A stretch of 64,000 nucleotides of DNA from Ruegeria sp. EL01 (GTDB taxonomy: Bacteria; Pseudomonadota; Alphaproteobacteria; Rhodobacterales; Rhodobacteraceae): positions 179,501-243,500 of the forward strand of contig NZ_OMPS01000003.1 in NCBI RefSeq assembly GCF_900313035.1, in the 5' to 3' direction. Under the pieces are notes generated by a model. That model ran no database searches. It was not told where the DNA came from and was given only the letters and a program-made list of their open reading frames with translations. Below, piece by piece: positions 1-8,828 of this stretch; the first letter of the stretch is position 1; every line of letters starts with the position of its first letter. The translations under genes and the position numbers were made by a program.

Positions 1-378
1 GTGGCTCAGCCCAGCTATCCGCCATACAACATCGAAAAAACCGATGCTGATACTTACCGGATTTCGGTGGCAGTCGCCGGGTTTTCCGAAAGCGACCTGT
101 CGGTCGAAATGAAAGAGAATTCATTGCTTGTGGCCGGTAAGAAAACGGCTGAAGACAAAGAACGCAGCTATCTGCACCGCGGCATCGCGACCCGCGCGTT
201 TGAACGCCGCTTTGCGCTGGCTGATCATGTTCGCGTCATCGGTGCCAGCCATGAGAACGGCATGCTGAATATCGACCTGAAGCGTGAAGTGCCCGAGGCG
301 CTGAAACCGCGCCGGATCGAGATTTCTTCGACCAATGCGATCGAGAAGGATGTGGTTGACGCTAAAGCCGTGAACTAG
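1..378 (+). CDS. Small heat-shock protein (Hsp20/IbpA type), 5' end outside the window
   Basis: ATP-independent holdase chaperone that binds unfolding proteins in the cytoplasm. The 125 visible residues cover an alpha-crystallin domain: the opening around PPYNIEK, the beta-strand block YRISVAVAGF, and the closing GMLNIDL followed by KPRRIEI. Family members normally carry another 25-35 residues before this point, so the GTG at base 1 is probably an internal valine codon and the real start lies upstream. The C-terminal tail is short. Family assignment is firm; which Hsp20 paralogue it is cannot be told. Confidence 0.9.
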   Translation: MAQPSYPPYNIEKTDADTYRISVAVAGFSESDLSVEMKENSLLVAGKKTAEDKERSYLHRGIATRAFERRFALADHVRVIGASHENGMLNIDLKREVPEALKPRRIEISSTNAIEKDVVDAKAVN

Positions 379-431
379 GGCTTCTGAAAATCGCGCGATA
401 ATCCTCTCCTCCCTTGGATTGTCGCAACACG

Positions 432-459
432 CGCCCCGCGTTCCTCCAGACGCGGGGCG
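432..459 (+). terminator. GC-rich hairpin after the hsp20 gene
   Basis: A 10-bp perfect stem (432-441 with 450-459, 8-base loop) lies 54 bases beyond the hsp20 stop. Only a weak T-rich stretch follows, so it may be a poor intrinsic terminator. The rest of 379-598 shows nothing else convincing apart from the ribosome-binding site of the next gene. Confidence 0.5.
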
Positions 460-598
460 ATGTTTGTAGCAAGCGGTAAAATGTAGGAAAGCAATGCTGT
501 CGGTCGCCGAACCCTGATTGCAGCCTCTTAGATTGAGTGACAAGATCGCTTGAACGAATGAGACCACGCAGTGATCGGATTGAAGAAAGGAATGCCGC

Positions 599-1375
599 TT
601 GGGCGAAGGTGACTTTGGCATACTTTATGCCTTGCTTGTTTTGTCGCCTTACATTGCCGTGGGCTTGTTTTGCCTGATTGGAGTGTTTCTTCTTTTTAGG
701 GCCGAGCGCGAGTCAAAGATCGTTGGCTGTGGTATGCTCGTCATTGCGGTCTTGGGAGTTTTTGGAATTCCCGCCCTTAACAGCATTCGGCAAAACAATA
801 CGACGAATGAATTTCTAGTATCCGCTGTGTTGCCTGATTCCATTGTAATGAACGGCTCCAACGTTCTGATCGTGGGATCACAGTCCCCAGATTGCGCCTT
901 GATATGCGCTAAGATGATTGATGGCGGATATGCGTCTGAGATTGCCGAGGTTCGCATCGGTCAGGGTCCGTCCGAAGAAATCTATCGCCCAGGCCCGTTT
1001 GATCTGACGCGTTTGAAAGGCTTTGCCCGGGATGCAAACGGACGAACATTCGTCGCGAAACAGGTTACGGATCAAGTTGAGTATGTTCTTTTTAACGAAA
1101 CACACTGGCTGTCCTACCACGACAAGCAGTCATTCCTACAGTTTCCTGAGAAGGCCTATAGTGGCGTTTTCCTGTTTCGAGTGATGGATCCGCGTGAGTT
1201 TGATGTCTCGCAAGCCGAGCTTCTTTTGCGCATCTATCAGTCCGAGCAGAAAGAAAACAAGTTTCTTTGGTTCTCTGAAACTACCAACGATCGATCCCTG
1301 CCTAGCGACGCGCAAATCGCACAGATATTCGACGACGTCCTTTCGAAAGGTGCAACTCTGGCGGCCGAACAATGA
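599..1375 (+). CDS. Orphan membrane protein of unknown function
   Basis: Not recognised. The 258-residue product has two N-terminal membrane segments (about residues 8-32 and 42-58) followed by about 200 soluble residues with no motif I know. The start is inferred to be TTG at 599, because an AAGAAAGG ribosome-binding sequence (583-590) sits eight bases upstream and an ATG at 592 is out of frame. Base composition is AT-richer than its neighbours (29 of 60 G/C at 661-720). It stands alone between the hsp20 gene and a decayed gene on the other strand, which fits an accessory locus. Function unknown. Confidence 0.65.
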   Translation: MGEGDFGILYALLVLSPYIAVGLFCLIGVFLLFRAERESKIVGCGMLVIAVLGVFGIPALNSIRQNNTTNEFLVSAVLPDSIVMNGSNVLIVGSQSPDCALICAKMIDGGYASEIAEVRIGQGPSEEIYRPGPFDLTRLKGFARDANGRTFVAKQVTDQVEYVLFNETHWLSYHDKQSFLQFPEKAYSGVFLFRVMDPREFDVSQAELLLRIYQSEQKENKFLWFSETTNDRSLPSDAQIAQIFDDVLSKGATLAAEQ

Positions 1376-1425
1376 TTTGCGACGGGCTCGCGTCAGGCAC
1401 GAATGTTAGGTGCATCGAAGTTTGG

Positions 1426-1862
1426 TCAATTCCCGGTCGTCATCGACCCAATCGACCCGAACGTCGTCTCACCCGAGGCATTGTCGAGGCCGTCATTGTC
1501 GGTCATCACAAAGGTCTCGCCCGAGGGCAGCATGGCGCGCCTTCGATCTTGTCCAGAACGTAACCTCCGTTGACACAGACTAAGTCATCATGTGTCACGA
1601 CTTCTGACAGGCCGACCCAACCTTAAGAGGGCTCTTCCTTGGAACCTCGAACGGTCCCCCATTCCTTGATGTCCAGATTGTAGGCCACCAGTTTTATGTG
1701 GTTCTTGGGATCGTCCTTCCATTCGCGCCGAACGGCCATCCACAGGGCGTCGCCGACGCGGGTGAGGTCTTCCAAGTTCAGTTTCTGGGCCGGGTTCATT
1801 GCACGGTTGAGACAGTTTGACCGCAGTTTTGTGACAAGTTCAAAGGCAAGGCCGGCCACCAC
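1426..1862 (-). pseudogene. Remnant of an esterase-like phytase family gene
   Basis: Read on the minus strand, an open stretch (1862 to 1623) ends with LWMAVRREWKDDP and LVAYNLDIKEWG, then meets TAA at 1625-1623. The same frame continues with GWVGLSEVV and NGGYVLDKIEG. A further +1 shift then gives MLPSGETFVMTDNDGLD and SGET, ending at a TGA at 1426. From memory, these blocks resemble, in order, the C-terminal third of secreted esterase-like phytase proteins, with the segment between GLSE and NGGYVLDK shortened. The remnant therefore has a nonsense codon, an internal deletion and a frameshift, and no N-terminal part is visible. Family assignment is by motif memory and is the weakest part. Confidence 0.55.
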
Positions 1863-1884
1863 GCTTGGTGATGGCCGGGTCGGA

Positions 1885-3360
1885 TCAAACTGATAGACAG
1901 ACGTACTTCATCTCAAGATAGTCTTCCATGCCGTGATGGCTGCCTTCACGGCCCAGACCAGATTGTTTGACGCCGCCGAACGGACCCAGTTCGGTCGAGA
2001 TGATACCGGTGTTCACACCGACAATGCCGTATTCCAGCGCTTCGGCCACCTTGTAGACGCGGCTGAGGTCCTTGGCATAGAAATAGGATGCCAGACCAAA
2101 GATCGTGTCATTGGCCATAGCGATCACGTCATCCTCATTCTCGAACTTAAACAGTGGGGCCAGAGGGCCAAAGGTTTCGTCCTGCGCCACCATCATGTCT
2201 TGCGTCACGCCGGTGACGATGGTGGGCTGGAAGAAGGTGCCACCCAGATCATGAGGCAGACCACCTGTCAGGACAGCGCCGCCTTTGCTGGTGACGTCTT
2301 GAATATGTTCCTGCACCTTGGTGACGGCGTCATCGTTGATCAGTGGGCCGGTTGTGATGCCGTCGGTCAGGCCATCGCCAACCTTCAGCGCCTCAACCGC
2401 GGCTTTCAGTTTGGCCGCAAAAGCGTCGTACACGCCAGCCTGCACGTATATACGGTTGGCGCAGACGCAGGTCTGACCGTTGTTGCGAAACTTGCACAGC
2501 ATCGCGCCTTCGACAGCGGCATCCAGATCCGCATCGTCAAACACGATGAACGGCGCATTACCGCCAAGCTCCATCGAACATTTCATCACCTGTTCCGACG
2601 CTTGTCGCAGCAGAATGCGCCCCACTTCGGTCGAGCCGGTAAAGGTCAGTTTGCGCACACCGGGGTTTTCGCAGAACTCCTTGCCAATCTCGCTGGAGCG
2701 GGATGAGGGCACCACGTTGAAAACGCCAGCCGGAACGCCAGCCTCGTGGGCCAGCACCGCCATCGCCATCGCCGACAGCGGGGTTTCCTTGGCTGGGCGA
2801 GCCACAAAGGCGCAACCTGCGGCCAGCGCCGGCGCAGCCTTACGGGTGATCATCGCATTAGGAAAGTTCCATGGTGTGATCGAGGCGGCAACGCCGATCG
2901 GCTGTTTCAGCACCATGATCCGCTTGTCGCGCTGGTGGCCGGGGATGGTCTCGCCATAAACTCGCTTGGCCTCTTCGCCGAAAAATTCGATGAAAGATGC
3001 GCCATAGCCGATCTCACCTATCGCCTCGGCCAGTGGCTTGCCCTGCTCGGCGGTCAGGATCTTGCCCAGATCCTCGGCGTTCTCCATCATCAGATCGAAC
3101 CAACGGCGCAGGATCGCGGCGCGCTCTTTTCCGGTCAGCTTGGCCCATTCTTTTTGCGCGGATTCCGCTTGTGTAATCGCGCCGGCCACCTGCGCGCGGC
3201 TCAGGTCGGCCACTTGTGCCACCACGTCGCCGCGGGCCGGATTGGTCACGGCGAAGGTGCCATTGTCACCGTCCACCCACTGACCGCCGATATAGGCTTT
3301 GGTCGCCAGCAGATCGGGGTTTTTCAGGATGGATTTCAGGTCAGTTGTTGCGTCCAGCAT
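1885..3360 (-). CDS. gabD: NAD(P)-dependent succinate-semialdehyde dehydrogenase
   Basis: Oxidises succinate semialdehyde to succinate, the last step of the GABA shunt, in the cytoplasm. The 491-residue product is a full-length aldehyde dehydrogenase: ITPWNFP cofactor-domain motif, FTGSTEVG, catalytic-glutamate motif MELGGNAP, catalytic-cysteine motif NNGQTCVC, and ETFGP near the C-terminus. The ATG at 3360 is preferred over an upstream in-frame start because GGAGG lies seven bases before it. The usual cofactor-binding lysine motif (KPA) reads RPAKETP here. It is transcribed divergently from the eight-gene operon at 3630. Closely related glutarate-semialdehyde dehydrogenases cannot be excluded. 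Confidence 0.88.
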   Translation of the reverse strand: MLDATTDLKSILKNPDLLATKAYIGGQWVDGDNGTFAVTNPARGDVVAQVADLSRAQVAGAITQAESAQKEWAKLTGKERAAILRRWFDLMMENAEDLGKILTAEQGKPLAEAIGEIGYGASFIEFFGEEAKRVYGETIPGHQRDKRIMVLKQPIGVAASITPWNFPNAMITRKAAPALAAGCAFVARPAKETPLSAMAMAVLAHEAGVPAGVFNVVPSSRSSEIGKEFCENPGVRKLTFTGSTEVGRILLRQASEQVMKCSMELGGNAPFIVFDDADLDAAVEGAMLCKFRNNGQTCVCANRIYVQAGVYDAFAAKLKAAVEALKVGDGLTDGITTGPLINDDAVTKVQEHIQDVTSKGGAVLTGGLPHDLGGTFFQPTIVTGVTQDMMVAQDETFGPLAPLFKFENEDDVIAMANDTIFGLASYFYAKDLSRVYKVAEALEYGIVGVNTGIISTELGPFGGVKQSGLGREGSHHGMEDYLEMKYVCLSV

Positions 3361-3629
3361 GGATCGGCCTCCGGCAGGAATAATGTTACGCGCACCCAAT
3401 CAGGTGGGGTCGGGAATGTCTATGTCCACTGCGGTCCGCAGATCAAGCCAGATTTGATCAAAAGCAACGAGTGCAGCCGGTCAACACCTGGTCACGTGCG
3501 CGCATGATCGCGCTATCTTTTTCCTGGTGAGTTTGCGAAAGTCTGGGGGATTTTGGACCCGAGGGGATGTAAATGCACGTAACATTCTCTATCTTACTGG
3601 GTAAATAAAGAAAAAAGGGGATAGCTGAG

Positions 3630-4709
3630 ATGTCGAACCAGCAATTCGAAGCATTGATTGAAGAAACGCAAACCAAAGTCCGCGAAAGCCAGTCGCAGAT
3701 CGCAGGTTTGACCTCGCGGATTGAGGCGGCGCGCGCCAAGATCGGCACCGCCGAGGCGGATATCGACATCGAAAATGCCACACTCGAAGACGTGCATGCC
3801 CATACCGAGGTAATGAACGCCAATATCGCCGAGCTGATCATGGGGCTGGACGACGTCACCAGCGCCTTTTCCAAGGATTTTGACGAGATGCGCTCGAAAT
3901 CGGGCTGGGAATCCTTTGTCGGCATCTTCTCGAAAGGCAAATCCGAGTCGATGCGGCAGGAACGCATGCGCACAGCCAGTATCGATGACAAGCTGCAGGA
4001 CCTGATCGCCAAATCGGACGTGATCGTGCAATTGCTGCAAGGTCAGCTGGCCGTTCTGGAAGAGCAACGCGTGAAGGTCGAGGAAAACCTGACCGTCACG
4101 CTGGATGACCGTGAGGCCACCGTGGCCGAGCTGGAGGCGCTGCGCACTGAGATTCAGGGCATGGACCCGACAATCATCACCCTGGAAAACAAGATCAGCG
4201 TTGAACAGGACGCCGCCGCGCGCACCCAGCTGGAAACCGAACTGGCCGAGCTGAACAAGCAATACAACGCCAAGGTACAGGAAGAGCAGGTCAAGCTGGC
4301 CAAAAGCCAAACGCTGGAGCGCTATATCGAAAAGGGCAAGACCTGGGTCGATTCCCTGCAGAATCAGGCGGCGACGCAGATGGTGCTGATCAACAAGCTG
4401 CAGACAGACACGCAACAGCGCGTGGTGCTGTATGACGCCCTGACCAAATCGCTGAAAACCGCGCAGCAGCAGGACGTGGCCCACCGCATCAACGAGATCG
4501 GTGTGCAGACCGATCAAGAGGCGCAAACCGCCATGGCCTCTATCGGCACCGCGACCAACCAGAAAATGGCCGATATGCTCGAAGCGCACGAAGATCACAT
4601 GGTCTTTGCCCGCGATGTGCTGGAGAAAAAGGCCAAAGCAGATGAACGCTTTGCCCGCCGGTTTGCCTCGATTGTCGAGAAGCATGATAAGAATTTGTAT
4701 GGGGGTTGA
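3630..4709 (+). CDS. Coiled-coil protein, distantly TelA-like, first gene of the unknown operon
   Basis: Unknown function. The 359-residue protein is almost entirely charged alpha helix with long heptad-like stretches (about residues 5-60, 125-235 and 255-345), and has no signal peptide or membrane segment. The helical organisation, including a stretch with VVLYDALTKSLK and a conserved-looking TNQKMAD, recalls TelA-type toxic-anion-resistance proteins. That resemblance is my inference and may only reflect helical composition. A good ribosome-binding site (AAGGGGA) precedes the ATG. It heads a run of eight same-strand genes that includes an AAA+ ATPase, so a filament or scaffold partner of the ATPase is plausible. 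Confidence 0.7.
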   Translation: MSNQQFEALIEETQTKVRESQSQIAGLTSRIEAARAKIGTAEADIDIENATLEDVHAHTEVMNANIAELIMGLDDVTSAFSKDFDEMRSKSGWESFVGIFSKGKSESMRQERMRTASIDDKLQDLIAKSDVIVQLLQGQLAVLEEQRVKVEENLTVTLDDREATVAELEALRTEIQGMDPTIITLENKISVEQDAAARTQLETELAELNKQYNAKVQEEQVKLAKSQTLERYIEKGKTWVDSLQNQAATQMVLINKLQTDTQQRVVLYDALTKSLKTAQQQDVAHRINEIGVQTDQEAQTAMASIGTATNQKMADMLEAHEDHMVFARDVLEKKAKADERFARRFASIVEKHDKNLYGG

Positions 4710-4717
4710 CGCTACCG

Positions 4718-5212
4718 ATGAGTAGTCAAGATCGCGATTTTGAATGTCAGGATTTCGCACTGCATTCAACACTGGATCGCCAATACGCCTATTTCGCAAT
4801 CACCTCCGATGAGGCCATCGCCAGCAATGTCGATCTGATACCTCTTGAACCAAGCCGATACTGGAATGCTGGAGAAAAAGTCATCAGGGCTGGGCGTGAC
4901 TATACTCGGCGTGGCTCAAGATGGGTTTTAGAAAGCGGCTTCGACGAGTCTGTTGGGCTTGAGGAGCATATACAAGCCGTCGTCGAGAAAATTGGTTCGG
5001 TATCTTCTTTGCTGAAAGAGCTTCCTGAACATTGTGAAAGTGCCATTGTTTGCGTTTCATTTTCGGTCCAAAGTTCTGGGTTCAAACTCTCACCAGCTCT
5101 TCTGAAGCAGATTGCAGACCTTGACATTTACTTAGAGTATGACTTCTACGCCAACGTCGATCCGCATGATGAGTTGGCGGACTTGCGGTCTCTTATCCCG
5201 AGAGACAAGTAA
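4718..5212 (+). CDS. DUF4279 domain protein
   Basis: Function unknown. The 164-residue protein shows the layout I associate with DUF4279: YAYFAITSDE near the N-terminus, a W..GE segment, WVLESGF, and the C-terminal LSPALLKQIADLDIYLEYDFY. ATG 4718 is chosen; a TTG at 4706 overlaps the previous stop and could add four residues. The end overlaps the next ATG (TAATG at 5210-5214). The gene is markedly AT-richer than the flanking genes (25 of 60 G/C at 4981-5040), suggesting it was inserted into the operon. No membrane segment or signal peptide. Confidence 0.7.
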   Translation: MSSQDRDFECQDFALHSTLDRQYAYFAITSDEAIASNVDLIPLEPSRYWNAGEKVIRAGRDYTRRGSRWVLESGFDESVGLEEHIQAVVEKIGSVSSLLKELPEHCESAIVCVSFSVQSSGFKLSPALLKQIADLDIYLEYDFYANVDPHDELADLRSLIPRDK

Positions 5213-6339
5213 TGACCGCGTCTAACGACCCCACCCAAGACCATGCCGGCCTGACCGACACCTTCGCCTCGCGCCGTTATTTCCGCAAATTCGAGGTGAT
5301 CACCGTCCACCTCCTGCGCGTGGCCGCGACGATGGAGGCGGAGGGCGCGATCTCGAAACAAGAAGTGCGGATCGTTTCGCGCTACCTTTCGGGGCTGCTT
5401 TACACCTTCCGTGCGCTGTCCATGAAATACCTGCTGGTCGGGCGCGATACAGGCCGGTTCTTCGGGAGCCTCGCCATGGACAAACGCGACAGCGGGTTTC
5501 CGGTGGCGGCCGAGCTGCTGACCATGGCCAATGACGCGCAACAGGCGCAGGTGCATCTGGCGAATATGCCGTCCGAGGACGAGCTGAAAACCGACATGGT
5601 GCGCACCATCATTGGCGATCAGGAAATTCCGACCAAGCTGCAATTTGCACTGTCCCAAAGGCTCTATTACGAGGAGTTACTGAAGGGAGAGCTGTTCTGG
5701 GCCCGCAACGATCCCGAATGCCACTGGGTCGGGAATGAGGGCGAGCGACGGAAGTTCATGGTCCACTGGGCGGTCTATGACAGCCAGATCAACCTGCCGG
5801 TCATCTACCTGATGCAATTGGAGGATAGCGGAAAGACCGCCCTGCCCAAGGACCAACGCCGTTGGCCCGAAGTTCAGGCCCATCTGATGGCGCAAAGCTT
5901 AGGCGGTCTGAAACTGGTGACCATCGCCAAGGGCTTTGATCAGGATTTCCACGACCTGCATCCCAAACACCTGCGCCGCATCCATGTGGGCCCGATGTAT
6001 TCCTCGGCCTTTACCGAGCAGTCCGGCCCGCTGCGGCAGGTATTGGAAGATGCAAGGTCCCCTCAGGGGCAGGATTGGGCACTGGCCTGGACCACTGAAG
6101 AGCTGCAGAGCGAAGAGGTCATCGAAGAACGCGCCGGGTGGTTTTCAACCGTCGAGCGCGAGATTTTCGCGTTGGACCCCTTTGGGGGGCAGGGTGCCGA
6201 AACCGGCGCCACCCGTACTGAGAGGTCGATCATCCTACCCCAACGCCCGTTTCAGGTGCTGGCCGAGCGGAACCCTCCGGGGTTTGCCGATGTGCGCAAG
6301 TTTGTCGTCAGCAAGGCGGGGCAGGTGTTGCGCTATTAG
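5212..6339 (+). CDS. Conserved-looking cytoplasmic protein of the unknown operon
   Basis: Not recognised. The 375-residue soluble protein is rich in tryptophan and aromatic residues in its middle (ELFWARNDPECHW, FMVHWAVYD), with no signal peptide, membrane segment or catalytic motif I can name. The N-terminal third is helical. Codon use and GC match the AAA+ and DUF6638 genes rather than the AT-rich DUF4279 gene it overlaps, so it looks like a core member of the operon. A short intergenic region with a hairpin (GGACCC/GGGTCC, 6359-6375) and a repeat element separates it from the ATPase gene. Confidence 0.75.
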   Translation: MTASNDPTQDHAGLTDTFASRRYFRKFEVITVHLLRVAATMEAEGAISKQEVRIVSRYLSGLLYTFRALSMKYLLVGRDTGRFFGSLAMDKRDSGFPVAAELLTMANDAQQAQVHLANMPSEDELKTDMVRTIIGDQEIPTKLQFALSQRLYYEELLKGELFWARNDPECHWVGNEGERRKFMVHWAVYDSQINLPVIYLMQLEDSGKTALPKDQRRWPEVQAHLMAQSLGGLKLVTIAKGFDQDFHDLHPKHLRRIHVGPMYSSAFTEQSGPLRQVLEDARSPQGQDWALAWTTEELQSEEVIEERAGWFSTVEREIFALDPFGGQGAETGATRTERSIILPQRPFQVLAERNPPGFADVRKFVVSKAGQVLRY

Positions 6340-6393
6340 GTTTATTGCCTCCCCTAACGGACCCTTTCAGGGTCCTGCCGGGCAGTGGGACGG

Positions 6394-6415
6394 GAGTATT
6401 TTTGAAAAGATGAAG
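6394..6415 (+). repeat. 22-base intergenic repeat, copy 1
   Basis: A stretch containing GTATTTTTGAAAAGATG is identical over 22 bases to 63782-63803. Both copies follow a G/C-rich hairpin-like segment and lie just upstream of a start codon on the same strand (AAA+ ATPase here, recF there). Similar sequences are, as far as I recall, common between genes in Roseobacter genomes. Confidence 0.8.
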
Positions 6416-6431
6416 CAAGGGCAGAATTGAG

Positions 6432-8363
6432 ATGAGTTTGACGTCAGATCAGATGGAATTGCGCGAGGCTGATATTCGCAAGCATTATCCGGCAGCGACC
6501 GCCTTGCTGAGCGGGTTCGAGCATGCGCCGCGGATTGCGAAGGCCATGGACGTGCCGACAGAACGATCTCCCGGCGTTTCGACCACGCGGCGGTTTCGCT
6601 CCACCACGCCAGGATTGGTGACCCGACGCACCGCGCGGGCGGATGGAGTGCATCTGGTCGAACGGATCGAAGCGGCGGATGATGGCGATGCGCTGGTTTC
6701 ACCACCTCAGGCCACAACGCAACAGGCTATCCGCCGCGCCATTGCCATCGCTTTGGCCGTGGCCGACGCCTATGCGGAACAGACACCGCTGGCCGATCTG
6801 AAACGAGCGAACCTGGCAGGCGATTTGCCCGCCGCCCGTAAGACCGAGTTCTCGGAACTGCTAACGGCCGAGGCCCTGATCACTTCCCACGTTCTCGGAA
6901 ATGCGCTGGCCTATCTGATGTCCTCACATCTGGGCGAGACAACCGTAGATATCGGCGAAATCGAAGAGGTCCTGACCGACAATAGTCAGCTTGCCCTGCA
7001 CGGCGCACTGTGGGAGCTGGACCAGACACTGGCCAAACACGCCCCCGACGACACGCATCTGATCGCGGCCACCAGCGCTTATGCTGAACAGCTGATGGAC
7101 AAGGCCGCCCTGCGTGCCCAATCCGCAGGCCATTTGGCCCCGTTCCAGAATACCGTCTGGCATATCGAGGCTGACGACCTGACGATCCGTGGCTTTGAGC
7201 CCGCCTCCAAAGCCAAATCCACCACCCTGACCATGACGTTCAAGAAACCGAACGAGGTGGTCGGCAATCATATCGCCAAGTACCAGGCGATGAAGTTGGC
7301 CAAGATGGTGATGGCCTATGACTTTGACCGCCGCCTGAATCCGTTCGCTGAACTCGGCGGGTTCATCTTTACCTTCATGGGGGACGGCAAACCGGGCACC
7401 GGCAAGACCACCCTGATCCAGATGATGGCGGGTCTGATCAACGACTACTGCCAGAACGCGGGCTATCCGTTCCGCTATCAGAACCTGAGCACCGACAATA
7501 TCGACAGCTATCAAGGCAAATCCGGCCAGAACGCCAAGGCCTTTATCAACACAATCCTCGACCCCTCGGTCATCGGCTTTGGCACCATCGACGATATCGA
7601 CCAACTGGCGGGCAAGCGCGGTGATCGTCAGTCGTCAGCCGGTCAGCTAGAAATCACCGCTGTCCTGATGGAGAGCTTTGCGGGTGCCAACACCGTCGTG
7701 CGTGGCAACTGCACCTTTGGCATGTTCTCGAACTACCCCGAGAATGTGGACGACGCCCTGCGCCAGCGGGCGGGCGCGCGTTTCCTGGTGGACGGACCGC
7801 AAACGCGCGAGGATTACATCGACATCCTGCACCTGCTGATGGGCCGCAATCACGACATCCCTCTGGGTGAGCACGAAGCCTATGCCGCGCAAGAGATCAA
7901 AAAGGCCGTCGCCGCCAGTTTCGAAAGCCACTCGCGCCCGCATGAAGATGCTCTATTGCAGGTCTATGACCGGGTTCAGGGCCAGATCGGCCAGTTGGAT
8001 ACGATTGCCAAGATGGGGGCATATCTGAAGGCGATCCAACAGGCGGATGAGCGCTTCACCGGTCGCGCGATCAAGAACATCACCGACGCGGTCAAGGTCC
8101 GCGCGATGGATTTTGAGCTGCCCGACGAGTGGGTGGAGAACCCCGACCTGTTCCTGTTCCGTGACTACAACGCCAAGAAGGCCATGATTGCTGATCTGCG
8201 ACAGCCGATCACGGTTGAGATGGTGATACAGGAGATCAACCGCTACGCCGACAGCGAGTTCCGCTATGCCGACAAGAGCGACGAGGTCGCCATCGAGAAC
8301 GCGATGCGTGAGATGGGCCGGATGGAAGAGGCCAAGCGGCGGTATTTGGAGGGGAAGGGGTGA
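6432..8363 (+). CDS. AAA+ family ATPase of the unknown operon
   Basis: Predicted ATP-driven remodelling enzyme with unknown substrate. Of 643 residues, the first 300 match no domain I recognise. The AAA+ module follows: Walker A GKPGTGKTT (about residues 319-327), Walker B FGTIDDIDQ (about 381-389), and a second region with FGMFSNYPENVDD and RQRAGARF (about 430-452) that can supply sensor 1 and an arginine finger. The ring-forming type is therefore likely. The C-terminal 150 residues are helical. No membrane segment is seen, so it probably acts in the cytoplasm on partners encoded alongside: the coiled-coil protein, the 375-residue protein, DUF6638 and the membrane proteins. Confidence 0.88.
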   Translation: MSLTSDQMELREADIRKHYPAATALLSGFEHAPRIAKAMDVPTERSPGVSTTRRFRSTTPGLVTRRTARADGVHLVERIEAADDGDALVSPPQATTQQAIRRAIAIALAVADAYAEQTPLADLKRANLAGDLPAARKTEFSELLTAEALITSHVLGNALAYLMSSHLGETTVDIGEIEEVLTDNSQLALHGALWELDQTLAKHAPDDTHLIAATSAYAEQLMDKAALRAQSAGHLAPFQNTVWHIEADDLTIRGFEPASKAKSTTLTMTFKKPNEVVGNHIAKYQAMKLAKMVMAYDFDRRLNPFAELGGFIFTFMGDGKPGTGKTTLIQMMAGLINDYCQNAGYPFRYQNLSTDNIDSYQGKSGQNAKAFINTILDPSVIGFGTIDDIDQLAGKRGDRQSSAGQLEITAVLMESFAGANTVVRGNCTFGMFSNYPENVDDALRQRAGARFLVDGPQTREDYIDILHLLMGRNHDIPLGEHEAYAAQEIKKAVAASFESHSRPHEDALLQVYDRVQGQIGQLDTIAKMGAYLKAIQQADERFTGRAIKNITDAVKVRAMDFELPDEWVENPDLFLFRDYNAKKAMIADLRQPITVEMVIQEINRYADSEFRYADKSDEVAIENAMREMGRMEEAKRRYLEGKG

Positions 8364-8456
8364 TTTTCATGTCAAAAACCACTTCCATATCTGAAGCAGT
8401 TGCCAACTTACGAGGTACACCGGTGCGTGCTAACATGAAAATACCCGCGAGGGACA

Positions 8457-8828
8457 ATGAACACTGAAAGCATTGGTCTGTATAATACAGGCTTGCCAGT
8501 CCTGATTGTTGCAGTTGCTGCGGTTCTTCTACCGTCGCTGCTCTGGCCGCGAGAAACACGGTCTCACTATGTAGTATTCGTAGGTGTGCTGGCATCAACT
8601 GCCTTCCTGTTGTGTATCAGCGCGACAGTTCTGTTTTTCTTTGATCATCGTGATGTAGGTGCTTGGGCCGATCTCGTGGGTTATTGGCCGCCACTTCGTT
8701 ACTATTTTCGCAACGGCTTGATGTTGGGACTCGTCTGGATACCGTTGCTGGCAATCATCTGGCTCAGTAAAGCGCAGAAAATCGAAAGGTTGAAGGGGCT
8801 TGATCTGGTTCGAGGGATTGAGAAATGA
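8457..8828 (+). CDS. Small three-segment membrane protein inserted in the operon
   Basis: Unknown function. The 123-residue product has three clear hydrophobic helices (about residues 11-30, 40-62 and 85-103) and a basic C-terminal tail. GAGGGA just before ATG 8457 is the ribosome-binding site, and the last bases overlap the DUF6638 start (ATGA). The gene is AT-richer than its neighbours (27 of 60 G/C at 8461-8520), as is the DUF4279 gene, so both look like later additions to a conserved operon. Confidence 0.7.
   Translation: MNTESIGLYNTGLPVLIVAVAAVLLPSLLWPRETRSHYVVFVGVLASTAFLLCISATVLFFFDHRDVGAWADLVGYWPPLRYYFRNGLMLGLVWIPLLAIIWLSKAQKIERLKGLDLVRGIEK

Noticed and set aside
1372..1563. 63-residue plus-strand frame after the orphan membrane gene
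   Set aside because: It runs antisense to the phytase remnant, has no ribosome-binding site and overlaps the preceding stop.
3594..4799. 401-residue open frame antisense to the coiled-coil gene
   Set aside because: It mirrors a high-GC coding gene with strong third-position bias; its translation is rich in Leu/His/Gly without motifs, and the plus-strand gene has a ribosome-binding site and operon context.
8369..8467. Possible 32-residue reading frame between the AAA+ gene and the small membrane gene
   Set aside because: A ribosome-binding-like G-rich stretch precedes it, but it overlaps the next gene and its sequence shows no signal, helix or family feature; not enough to call.
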